Assembly: GCA_009801015.1 (NCBI GenBank)
Contig: VHZZ01005592.1
Span: 1 to 27,275, forward strand
From: Silene noctiflora
Lineage: Eukaryota; Streptophyta; Magnoliopsida; Caryophyllales; Caryophyllaceae
Length of the DNA stretch: 27,275 bases
Reading direction: 5' to 3'
Part shown: positions 19,501-27,275 of the stretch, piece by piece
Position numbering within the stretch: position 1 is the stretch's first letter
Layout of the letters: every line of letters starts with the position of its first letter
Translations under genes and position numbers: made by a program
Notes under the pieces: generated by a model
The model's database searches: none
What the model saw: only the letters and a program-made list of their open reading frames with translations
What the model was told of the DNA's origin: nothing

Positions 19501-22500
19501 TATAATAAAAGCTCAATTACAGATATGATAGAATGACAGCCCCATTATAACCAAATTCATTTAGGCGGGAAAATTTTGAAGATCTCTTATTCTTTTAGTA
19601 TAAGGGGTCGTGAAATATAGATCACATGCGGTCGGAATAATCGTCATTAGTTAATCATATAATGATATCGGATCATATTGAGTTTCGGCATAGTATACGA
19701 GTGTAATCATTTAACTTTACATAGTCTCCAAAGTCCAAGATAATACTTTGACCACATTTATTTATAAATATATAAATTATTTTTTATTTTGTTGAAAATA
19801 TAATTTTATTGTACATGTAAATATTTTAGTACGAGTATTAGATAACAGGTTTTTAATTTTAAAAATATTTTTTTGTTAAAATTTTACCAGTTTGCCCTTG
19901 AAAAATCAAATAGGTACTCTACATTGAATAAAAGAAAGTAAGTAACAAATTTTGATAATTACTTTTCTCATTATATGGCGTCATAATCTCTTCATTCAAA
20001 ACTAGTATAGATCTCGCGCACTGCACGGATATATATAGAGTATTTATTTTTTATAGTGTTATTTATAATGAAAAATTAAAGTTAGGAAAGGTGTATTTTT
20101 ATGAAATTTATATTTTTTTTTTACCATAAAATTAAGGATTTCATTTTGTAAATTTTCTCCAATTATTTTAATAATTTTTTTTGTCACTAAGTTAATAGTA
20201 AGTATGTGTCAAGTTATTCACTAAAGTTATAATTATTGAACTTAATGAAAAATTTATCAACTTATAGTTTATAGTAAGATCAATTTTATTTTGTTTTAAT
20301 GAAAAAATCATAATTTTGAATTTAATTATAAGATTAAAGTTCAGTTCTAAGATTAATTTTTAATGAAAAGATAATAGCTTAAAAAAAGAAAGTTTTACTT
20401 ATTTCTTTATTTAAATAAAAGCATTTTGAGGGAAAAAAAAAAGTTTTTATTCTCTTTGTAATAAGGGGATTCGTGTTATGCAATATTAGCGTAACTTGGG
20501 TAAGACGGTCTCACAAACTTCCATAGTGACTTTAGTGAGACAGTCTTAATGTTAAATAAAAAGACAACTAAAATATCAGTCATAAATGACTTTTTTTTGT
20601 AATTAAAATTAACCGTCTTACTCTATAACTCGCATACCGTAACATAACCGAAAATATATATTGATTATATTCCTAATAAAAATGCATGGAAAATAGCTTA
20701 CTCTTGTTTATAGGCATTGAGAGAAACATTGCTAAAGTCAGAAAAATACTTCTTGAGATGGATTTTTTTAGACATTTCATAGAGAGGGTTTTTCAAAGGA
20801 CCTCCTTCTCCATGGAGCCAATTTGCACCCATCTCAACGGTGTGGCCGGCGAATTCCGTCTTCTTAATTCGCCCTCCGATTCTGTTCGTTGCCTCTAGTA
20901 TTAAGAAATCTCTAATTCCAGCATCATGCAGTGTTTTCGCAGCCGAAATGCCTAACAAGAATATCATCGTAAATAAATTTACACATGTATAATGCATAAA
21001 ATGAGAATGTATCATCCCGAATTTATGGTCTATTTTGATTTAAGGTTAATATTAATTTGTTCAACTAAACTGCGAAATTTATCAAATCTATGATTACACT
21101 TTCTCACTTGTAAGCTTGTGACATCTCACAATCGGTCAAAATAGGTAAGGCGATTGTGAGATGTCACAAGTTACTTCTCATTATAAGCAAAAGTAGCGGA
21201 TCTTTGATAACTTTGTTTAATCATCCTCTATCTACTAAAAGGATGGGTAATCTCAACATTTTTCCCTTCAAAAAGTATCTTATTAAATAAAGAAACTAAT
21301 TATATTAAATGCATTTGCTAAACAAGGAAACTAATAAATATATTAACTTAATATCTTTTCTTTAAAATTAATCTTTTAATCAAATTATATTATTTTCACT
21401 AAAGTCTAAATTATAATCCCTTAATTAAAATATAAATAAAATTTATATAAAACTATAAATGGTTAAATTTTATATTGATATTATTATTTCAGAATGACTT
21501 AACTCATACTACGTATAAAACAAAACTTTTGTGACAAAAAAATTAAGAGAATTTAAAGATTGAAATCATTAGATTTGTGGTATAAAAAAAAATTATTTAA
21601 AATATATTTTAGCATATTAGTCACTTCTCTTGATTAATTGTGAGTTACAACTTTTTTTTTTTTTTCTCAAAGCAAAATACAATGACCATAAATATAAACA
21701 ATTAATGAAATACAACTAATATATAAGTAATTTATCAAAAATAGAAAAACTCTATCTACCGTACATTTATTACACGGGATCTAAACTAGTTGAATATCAA
21801 ATGAAGACAATGAATTTAATTCAAAATACAGGAAGTATATAACAATATATGGTCTATATACTATATAGTAATATTAAATCAAAGAGTATGTCTTGCTTCA
21901 AAGGGATTTTTTTCGTATGAAATAATAAGACGTGATTTTGAGACTATTTTAATGATAAATTTTGAAAGTTCCTAGGTAAGTCTTTGTTTAATGTATTGTT
22001 TAGTTTACGTATTTGTGTGCATGTTAAATTAACAAGTGTACAAATTAGATTCTACGGAATGTTAGGTACGTTATCTACATTGGACTAACTTAAATAGTTT
22101 GGGTACAAGAACGCGGGTATCACGGTGGGGGCCGGGGCCGTGCCCAGTGGAGAGCACGGCACAGGCCGCCAAGTCAATAATACAAAGGTATGTAACAAAA
22201 GACAACGTTATTGTATTCTAACATATATAGTACGGAGTATACACTAACTAATAACTTCGAGAGTTAAATGTTCGATCAACTGTATGTCATGGGTAGGGAA
22301 TTAGGGATCGATGAACAATTCAAAGTTTAAGATACGGGTCAAACACGTATATAATGTATCCACTTTGTTCCGGTTATTTTTCTTCTTTTTTTCTTTTTTT
22401 TGATCAAAAGTTTAAGCAAAGATCAACAAATAAACGTGCCAATAAAAGTACATAAACTTAATTACTTATAACTCAAGAATGCAGTATTACCTGACATTCC

Positions 22501-22608
22501 GGCTCCAACGATAATAACAGACGGGGAGGCGGCCGAAGATGAAGCATAAGCAATACTTAACAAGATGAATGAGAGAAATAACAAGATCTCCATACTTGCA
22601 ATCTTCAT
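16552..22608 (-). CDS. PAO: Polyamine oxidase, secreted (gene B)
   Basis: Second intact flavin-containing polyamine oxidase, a paralogue of gene A with the same proposed role (oxidation of spermidine/spermine, H2O2 release outside the cell). Exons: 22491-22608, 20702-20951, 19113-19268, 18209-18452, 17832-17975, 17546-17695, 16951-17205, 16736-16817 and 16552-16604. They join to 1452 bp, 483 residues, with GT-AG introns throughout. Exons 2 and 4-8 have the same lengths as in gene A and all phases agree. Signal peptide about residues 1-22; GAGMSG at 35-40; WLHG with His86; EAPRVTSL in exon 4; [10 protein letters not shown] with the catalytic Lys at 321; YFTGEHT and GYADGAFYAG in exon 8. The C-terminus is short (CLKKKTC), 15 residues less than gene A. 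An in-frame ATG at 22671 is upstream, but it coincides with the predicted transcription start; MKIASMEILLFLSF gives a normal signal peptide. Introns 1 and 2 (about 1.5 and 1.4 kb) contain Helitron-like insertions. Confidence 0.94.
19301..19608 (-). mobile_element. Short Helitron-like element in intron 2 of gene B
   Basis: Read on the minus strand, the 3' end has a GC-rich hairpin CCGCGCATTCGCGCGG followed by ATGTATACCAG and then T, close to the plant Helitron pattern (hairpin about 10 bases before CTAG|T). The 5' end, near 19608, reads CCCCTTATACTAAAAGAATA and then ATTTTCCCG, matching the 5' parts of the elements at 20469 and 21224. The terminal CTAG is mutated to CCAG and the 5' TC is not clear. 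The element ends only 32 bases upstream of exon 3. Confidence 0.65.
20002..20469 (-). mobile_element. Short Helitron-like element in intron 2 of gene B
   Basis: On the minus strand it begins TCCCCTTATTACAAAGAGAA after an A (20470) and ends in a hairpin CCGTGCAGTGCGCGAG, then ATCTATACTAG before a T (20001). Insertion between A and T, a 5' TC, a 3' hairpin and CTAG are the Helitron rules. It is 468 bp, AT-rich and non-coding. It is related to the copies at 19301-19608 and 21224-21789. Confidence 0.75.
20495..20635. mobile_element. MITE fragment with inverted GTAAGACGGTCTCAC ends
   Basis: GTAAGACGGTCTCACAAACT near 20501 is followed by GTGAGACAGTCTTAAT near 20535 and by ACCGTCTTAC near 20612, forming nested inverted repeats. 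It lies in intron 2 of gene B, about 70 bases after the donor of exon 2. Borders are unresolved. Confidence 0.4.
21115..21170. repeat. Perfect 20-bp hairpin in intron 1 of gene B
   Basis: The left arm CTTGTGACATCTCACAATCG (21115-21134) is exactly complementary to the right arm CGATTGTGAGATGTCACAAG (21151-21170), with a 16-base loop. A bulged extension pairs a few more bases outside (GTAAG against TTAC). It lies in the first intron, so it would be present in gene B pre-mRNA. It may be a tiny MITE or a small foldback; no target duplication was found. Confidence 0.9.
21224..21789 (+). mobile_element. Short Helitron-like element in intron 1 of gene B
   Basis: Begins TCCTCTATCTACTAAAAGGA directly after an A (21223). 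Ends ACACGGGATCTAAACTAG directly before a T (21790), with a degenerate CCGT...ACGG hairpin just inside the 3' end. These fit Helitron termini (5' TC, 3' CTAG, A|T insertion). The 566-bp interior is AT-rich and has no Rep/helicase coding, so it is non-autonomous. The 5' end resembles those of the two minus-strand copies in intron 2. Confidence 0.72.
22113..22170. repeat. GC-rich patch with inverted repeat in intron 1 of gene B
   Basis: A patch of about 55 bases with GGGGGCCGGGGCCGTGCCC followed by GAGAGCACGGCACAGGCCGCC stands out in very AT-rich intron sequence. GCCGTGC and GCACGGC can pair across a loop of about 10 bases. Its origin is not recognised. Confidence 0.6.
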
Positions 22609-22720
22609 CCTTAAGTATCCTTGAACTAGTTTAATTATCTTAAGGATGAAATAATATGAATATATTTGCAAGTTGTAAGTTCAAGGTTACAAGTTCGTCT
22701 TTAAATAGACATCTTGAGTG
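22609..22720 (-). promoter_or_regulatory. Core promoter of gene B
   Basis: TATTTAAA on the minus strand at 22700-22707, about 92 bp before the ATG at 22608, is the likely TATA box. The GGTCCCAC and AAACCCTA motifs found in all four A-type core promoters are absent, and no alignment with the A-type promoter is visible. Two MITEs of one family sit upstream (22807-22941 and 23510-23694). Confidence 0.55.
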
Positions 22721-22806
22721 CTTTAGACGTGGAATTTGAACTTGTGTCGTTTTATTATTATTATAATTATTTGTTCACATAATAGTAACTTAACAAATTG
22801 TTGTTT

Positions 22807-22941
22807 CATTTCGTCACAGTGTAGACGGACACTATTCGTCTAAAACTGAAGACGGATAGTAACCCTCTTACAAAATGCAAGTGGGACACTATCTGTTTTC
22901 TGCTTTAGACGGACAGTGTCCGTCTACAATGAGAATTTGTG
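22807..22941. mobile_element. MITE with exact 9-bp duplication upstream of gene B
   Basis: Flanked by the perfect 9-bp direct repeat TTGTTGTTT at 22798-22806 and 22942-22950. The arms are inverted repeats built from GTAGACGGACACTATTCGTC and the right end GACAGTGTCCGTCTAC followed by AATGAGAATTTGTG. It is 135 bp, non-coding, and about 200 bp upstream of the gene B start codon. A 9-bp duplication suggests mobilisation by a Mutator-type transposase. Confidence 0.87.
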
Positions 22942-22950
22942 TTGTTGTTT

Positions 22951-23500
22951 CACGCAGTCATTTTTCGTATGAAGTTTTAGACGGACATATGCGACCAATA
23001 TATAGTTAAATATAATCACAAAGGTACAATCAATGTTATAATTTATGACAACTTGTTTTTTAATAATGGTCGCATTTGATTGTAAAATGATTATAAAATT
23101 CCGTTTTATTGTTTTAGAGGAAAATGAGGTGTATAATAACTATATAAGTGCGTTACAGCAAGTCCGCAAGAATTTCACGTGGTATAAACAAAAGAGAAGT
23201 TTTAAATATTATTTTACCAACCTTTATCACACTGCCCTAGCAATATAAATATAATATAAACTTCGTAATATTATAATAAAATATTTTGACTCAATAATCT
23301 CGAAGTAGAAGAATAGACAAAATGTTTAATAACTTTAACTTTTTTTCTGGTAATCTCAATAATAACGCGTCAGATCATAAATAACATTTTTAATTTTCAA
23401 TTTGTTATTAAAAATATAGTTTTATGGATTAAGAATAAGTCTCACATGTGTTTATACTTTATAAGATAAACATACTACTTTTTCCCATGCATTTTTGCTT
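22951..23500. other. Distal upstream region of gene B, no gene seen
   Basis: AT-rich sequence without a recognisable gene or repeat border. The short plus-strand reading frame at 23045-23248 has no family features. Confidence 0.45.
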
Positions 23501-23509
23501 TTGTATTAT

Positions 23510-23694
23510 CAGTCCGTCTCATTGTAGACGGACACTATCAGTCTAAAACTGAAAACGGATAGTGGTCCTCTCATAAAATGCAAGTGGGGTATACATTTTC
23601 CACCCAATTACACTATCCACTTACATTTTGTGAGAGTGACACTATCCGTCTTCAACTTTAGACGAATATTGTCCGTCTACAATGAGAATTTGTG
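23510..23694. mobile_element. MITE of the same family, 0.9 kb upstream of gene B
   Basis: Left and right arms are inverted repeats (CATTGTAGACGGACACTATC against the reverse complement of GTCCGTCTACAATG and more, about 70 bases each). Flanks TTGTATTAT (23501-23509) and TTGTTTTAT (23695-23703) agree at eight of nine positions. The 185-bp element shares its core with 22807-22941. Confidence 0.82.
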
Positions 23695-23703
23695 TTGTTT
23701 TAT

Positions 23704-24295
23704 TCCAATGATTTTACCCGTCTTAAACTTAAGACATATAGTACGTATTACTGTATTAGTACTCGATTGTTAACATTATCATGATTATGGTTAATGTTCT
23801 TCTGCTAAATGCATCTAAAACGAAACTTGACCATAATTATCGTCGGTAAAAACTCATTTTCCTCTATAATTTTAAATTAGGTTTCTTTAAAAAGTTTAAA
23901 ACTTGTAACAAAGAGATTGTCATTCAAAGTTTGTCAAAACCTTTAACATACAAGTTTCAACAATTCAACTACTACAATTTTTTTCAAGCCGTTACTACTA
24001 TTTTTTTCAAGCCGTTATTCTCATAAAATAGTTTATTTAAGAAAACAATCGTCATTTCTAAACTCGTAAACACGAGTTATAACGCTACACTATCATTCAA
24101 ACTTTAATTTAGTCTTCACTCTTCTGAGTTTTGACCCAAACTGACAATTGTAATACGAGCATCAAACTCGTCCATCAAGTATGGGACAGATGAATGGAGT
24201 GCAAATAGTGCATGCCTCTCGTGCTGTCCATGTCATTTCCAAGTGTACAATAATTTCGCCCCATTAAATTCCCAACTTTTGTACTTTCTACTCTA
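23704..24295. other. Intergenic, no gene seen
   Basis: AT-rich spacer. A short local duplication, TTTTTTTCAAGCCGTTA-like, occurs at about 23979 and 24001. Nothing else can be supported. Confidence 0.45.
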
Positions 24296-24394
24296 GGTCT
24301 CGTGAGAGACCGTCTCTCACTAATTCAGTAGGTCCTTCACCCCATTATGTGAGAGGTCTCTCAATAACGCTATTGAGAGATCGTCTCTCGAAAG
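24296..24394. repeat. Inverted repeat of GAGAGAC motifs
   Basis: GTGAGAGACCGTCTCTCAC at about 24302-24320 and GAGAGGTCTCTC through TTGAGAGATCGTCTCTCGA at 24351-24391 form nested palindromes. A related block lies at about 25907-26020, so this is probably a small dispersed foldback element. Confidence 0.6.
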
Positions 24395-24470
24395 TTTTTG
24401 TGTTTTACATTTTACATATCCGTCTTAAATAAGATTTTGTGTCCGTCTTGATATTGAAGCAAATCAAATA

Positions 24471-24725
24471 GTCCCTCCAATTCACACTAAATTCTCCATT
24501 TGCTTTTTAAGGGTCAAATTATGAAAAGTTTGATCGTTAATTCAGTCCAAAATATAAATCAATGAAAAATAAAATTTACTTATTTAGTTTTGTTATGAAA
24601 ATATATTTCACAAAATTATATTTTTTTGTAAAACTTCTACGTTTAAAGGAAGAAAATCGCGGTCAAAGCGTCGCCTCGAAGACCATCCGAAAGCAAATGA
24701 GGAATTTGGTGTGGATTGGAGGGAG
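24471..24725. mobile_element. Stowaway-type MITE, second copy
   Basis: Left end GTCCCTCCAATTCACAC; the reverse complement of the right end is CTCCCTCCAATCCACAC, and similarity continues through CATTTGCTTT. TA lies outside both ends (24469-24470 and 24726-24727). It is 255 bp. The first base of the left end is mutated compared with the CTCCCTCC consensus. Confidence 0.85.
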
Positions 24726-24727
24726 TA

Positions 24728-25900
24728 TTATTGTGCATGACATATCTGTATTTTGATTTTATCTTATTCATCCTACATAAACATAATTAACCCGTCTTAT
24801 ATTTAAAATAGATATCCTCATTTTAAATAAGAATTTGCTACTTATTTACTAGTATGGTAGTATTACCAGTCGGATCCTCTGTACCATTTTCATTATCTAA
24901 ATACTTATTTTTAGTGTTTAATACTTACATGTCTAATGGAAAGATAATGAGACATAAGATAAGACGTAAAAATGAGTCGGAAAATCCATACTCTGTATTA
25001 TTACCCTTTGCAATTCGAAAAGTTCACATCTTCAATTACTACGGTTGACACGATCAGTTCATGCATCTTGACATTGGTCATAAGTTGTTTCTTCCTACTT
25101 TGGACGATTTTATTTTATTTTAACTTCATTTTTATATTTACAAATCTTTTTAAATATAAAAGTATCCATGTGTCATAGGTAAAAACTAAAAAGTACTCGT
25201 ACTTAATTCACTACCCCTTCTCTTAGTGCCGGTGTTGGGAGAGGCCTGGTCGGGGTGCTCAACCTTGCTGTAAAATGAAAATTTCAATGTTTTTAGTTAA
25301 AATTCTCGAACATTTTTCGAGTTTTCCATACCATTACATATTTACATGTTTACCCCACTAAGTTTAAATCCAGGCATTATCAATACCTTCTCTTTTGACA
25401 ACCTACGAAGTATTATTAACGTGAGTTGGAGAAAGGACTCTGAAGAAAGTACCGAGTAATTATATTCTTTTCTTCTTGTACTATTATTTTGTTTTTGTAG
25501 ATTAAGAGTTTGAGACCCGTCTAGGGCTTATATCATACTTTATTATCATAATAGAAATTAAATAATGTAAGTTTGATTATTCTGGCATCTTATGTTGAAT
25601 TGTGGTCTCAAAAAATCTCAACTACCGTAGCGCGTTTTGTTTATATTCGATAAAAATACTCTTGTAAATGACCAACTTGTTTTAATGAAGTTGAAAGTAC
25701 CAAGCATGTTAGGAGGATTAATATTTAAGACTATCTTAAGTTTTTGGTTAAATCTTTTTTTATTAACGTTATGATTAAGGCACTTCATCTAGGAGAGGCA
25801 CGCCTAAGTTTTAAATTTGAACATGAGTATATGTATATAATTATATAAATAAAGCAGATTTCCTTAAGACGGAGAAATCCATTTGGTGTTTTAAAGTAAG
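24728..25900. other. Intergenic, no gene seen
   Basis: AT-rich spacer with two overlapping short plus-strand reading frames (24854-25178) that show no family motifs. I can support no gene or bordered repeat. Confidence 0.45.
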
Positions 25901-25906
25901 TCTTTT

Positions 25907-26020
25907 GAGAGACAGTTTTATAATAAACTTACTGAGAGACTATTATACAAATAAATGAGTACGGAAGCTGGTCCGGTTTTTCAATTACTTATTGAGAGAC
26001 CGTCTCTTCTAAGTTTTGGT
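25907..26020. repeat. Second GAGAGAC inverted-repeat block
   Basis: TTTTGAGAGACAGTTTTATA at 25912, CTGAGAGAC at 25932 and TTGAGAGACCGTCTCTTC at 25992 resemble the block at 24296-24394. Borders are uncertain. Confidence 0.5.
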
Positions 26021-26120
26021 GTTTTAAGATTAAAATGGATTAATTAGCAACTCATTTACATAAATGAAACAAGCTTTTTACTAGGAGAAAAATGAACATA
26101 CATTGGATGTACTACCTCAT

Positions 26121-26216
26121 ACTTTATTTGTTTTTGAGCATATATGTATTTTTTCTGAGCTTATTATCCCAAACTTTATTTGTTTTTGAGCATATGTGTA
26201 TTTTTTCTGAGCTTAT
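26121..26216 (+). repeat. Tandem duplication, about 52-bp period
   Basis: The segment 26121-26164 (ACTTTATTTGTTTTTGAGCA through GAGCTTAT) is repeated at 26173-26216 with one difference (ATATATG against ATATGTG). Nothing suggests a function. Confidence 0.9.
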
Positions 26217-26671
26217 GAAAGTATATGTTAAATTTTAATTTTTTCCTGTCAAAACTCAAATTTAACTAAGTTTATATGTAATGTTTTTGGGTTTTATTGT
26301 AATTTTTTGAGCTAATTGTCTTAGTAAATTAACTCAAAAACTTTATAATAAAACTCATAATTTTTAAAACAAAACTCAGAAATTCTATTATAATATTCAA
26401 AAACTATAAAATTGGTAGTAGTATATCGGATATATAATCCACTTACTGTTTTTACTAGTTGTTAGACATCTATTTTCGTCATTTTAAATTTAAGATGGAT
26501 ATGTTCGTGTTTTACAAAAAGTTATAAAGTATATATCCTTTACTCCTAAAATGCACAAACTTCCTCACATTATTCCTTATGAATAGTTATTTTTCTTAGG
26601 AATAGTAAACTATCCAAGCCATATAATTTACCCATTCACCAATCCTAACCCTTCACTTTAGTCAATACATC
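26217..26671. other. Intergenic, no gene seen
   Basis: AT-rich spacer without recognisable gene or repeat. Confidence 0.4.
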
Positions 26672-26831
26672 TTATAAGGTTTGGTCAACAAAATCATCCT
26701 GACCGTTGCATTTGGCCGACTGATCAATCCAAGCCACACACCCTGATTGATTATAACCCTCTCCTACATACACATATACATGGCACTTCACCCTCATNTT
26801 AAATAGCGGGGTGTCACATTGAGTCTCGTGA

Positions 26832-27026
26832 TTATCTACTTTTTTTTCTACTGTAACTTTGCAGAACCAATGTTGCCCGACAAGGACTCTCATCAACACC
26901 CTGTAACATTCCCTCTTTAGCATCCTGCTTGGAAACACTGTTAATTTTCCTGCCGGTTTTTTCAGCATTTTTCACGCTCTTCCCGGTGATTTGACACAAA
27001 CTCTCAACCCTTACCAATAGATCCAA
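26832..27026 (-). CDS. Unrecognised possible terminal exon
   Basis: A minus-strand open frame of about 65 codons begins in QLDLLVRVESLCQITG, contains a basic stretch around KNAEKTGRKIN, and ends SYSRKKSR then a stop. Base composition is less AT-rich than in the flanks, and a CTTCAG acceptor-like site lies just before CAGTTGGAT (about 27030). This could be the last exon of a gene whose other exons lie to the right of the window. I recognise no family. An alternative frame reaches 26672 but crosses the ambiguous base at 26798. It may equally be chance. Confidence 0.22.
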   Translation of the reverse strand: MDLLVRVESLCQITGKSVKNAEKTGRKINSVSKQDAKEGMLQGVDESPCRATLVLQSYSRKKSR

Positions 27027-27275
27027 CTGCTGAAGGGTTGCTCAATACTTCGTCATCTAATTGTGACTCTCACTTATTCACTGTTGTAAACAGCAGGCTT
27101 CATTGCAGTTATATCAAGAGTTTCACAGGAATACGAAATGACACCATAGTGTTCTACTTCTATGTAATGGTGTAGTTGACGTGACCATCTTCTTAAACTT
27201 ATCTGTATAAATCTCATTACGAATTTTATGTCTGAAGGCCACAATACACATAATTGTTTACCAGCATATCATTCT

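Noticed and set aside
22462..22671. Longer gene B start at the upstream ATG (22671)
   Set aside because: It would put the ATG at the predicted transcription start and add a stretch before the signal peptide. The ATG at 22608 matches the MKI start of gene A and relic 1.
23045..23248. 67-codon plus-strand reading frame upstream of gene B
   Set aside because: AT-rich chance frame without motifs, between MITEs.
24854..25178. Two overlapping plus-strand reading frames
   Set aside because: No family features, AT-rich composition and overlapping phases indicate chance.

Overview
The window is nuclear DNA of a flowering plant, most likely a eudicot. It is AT-rich, its genes are split by short GT-AG introns, and its spacers are full of plant DNA transposons. 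Nothing in it is bacterial. The order or species cannot be fixed from sequence alone; the general style of the repeats reminds me of Caryophyllales, but that is only an impression.

The core is a minus-strand tandem cluster of FAD-dependent polyamine oxidase (PAO) genes of the secreted, maize-PAO type. Two copies look intact. Gene A (6478-10017) has nine exons and encodes 490 residues. Gene B (16552-22608) has nine exons and encodes 483 residues. Exons 2 and 4-8 have identical lengths in the two genes, and all intron phases agree. Both proteins start with a signal peptide followed at once by the GAGMSG dinucleotide-binding motif, so they should act in the cell wall or secretory system on spermidine and spermine and release hydrogen peroxide.

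Around them lie relics of further A-type copies. Relic 1 (about 4000-5400) keeps a perfect exon 1, scraps of exon 8 and the 3' flank, but has lost exons 2-7. Relic 2 (about 11708-11960) and relic 3 (about 12775-12940) are promoter pieces only. Relic 4 keeps a deleted exon 2 (14868-14989) and a promoter (about 15540-16010). The A-type promoter therefore survives in four core copies, each with a TATA box, a GGTCCCAC TCP-type site and an AAACCCTA telo-box. Gene B has an unrelated promoter.

The rest is mobile DNA, much of it with readable borders. There is a 168-719 Mutator-like MITE, a 1533-1729 Stowaway, and an 1800-3585 Mutator-like element with about 180-bp terminal repeats and a frameshifted MuDR-like N-terminal fragment. 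There is a hAT MITE in intron 2 of gene A, a long-inverted-repeat element at 10770-11294, and tRNA-type SINEs near 6010 and 15061. A MITE family beginning CACAAATTCTCA (9-bp target duplications) has copies near 15653, 16117, 22807 and 23510. Three short Helitron-like elements sit in introns 1 and 2 of gene B, and there is another Stowaway at 24471-24725. The right end (24730-27275) is gene-poor, apart from a weak, unrecognised coding candidate near 26832-27026.

No new defence or enzyme system is evident. The most notable signals are the decayed PAO array with its surviving orphan promoters, the split in promoter type between the two live genes, and a His in place of the active-site Glu of maize PAO.
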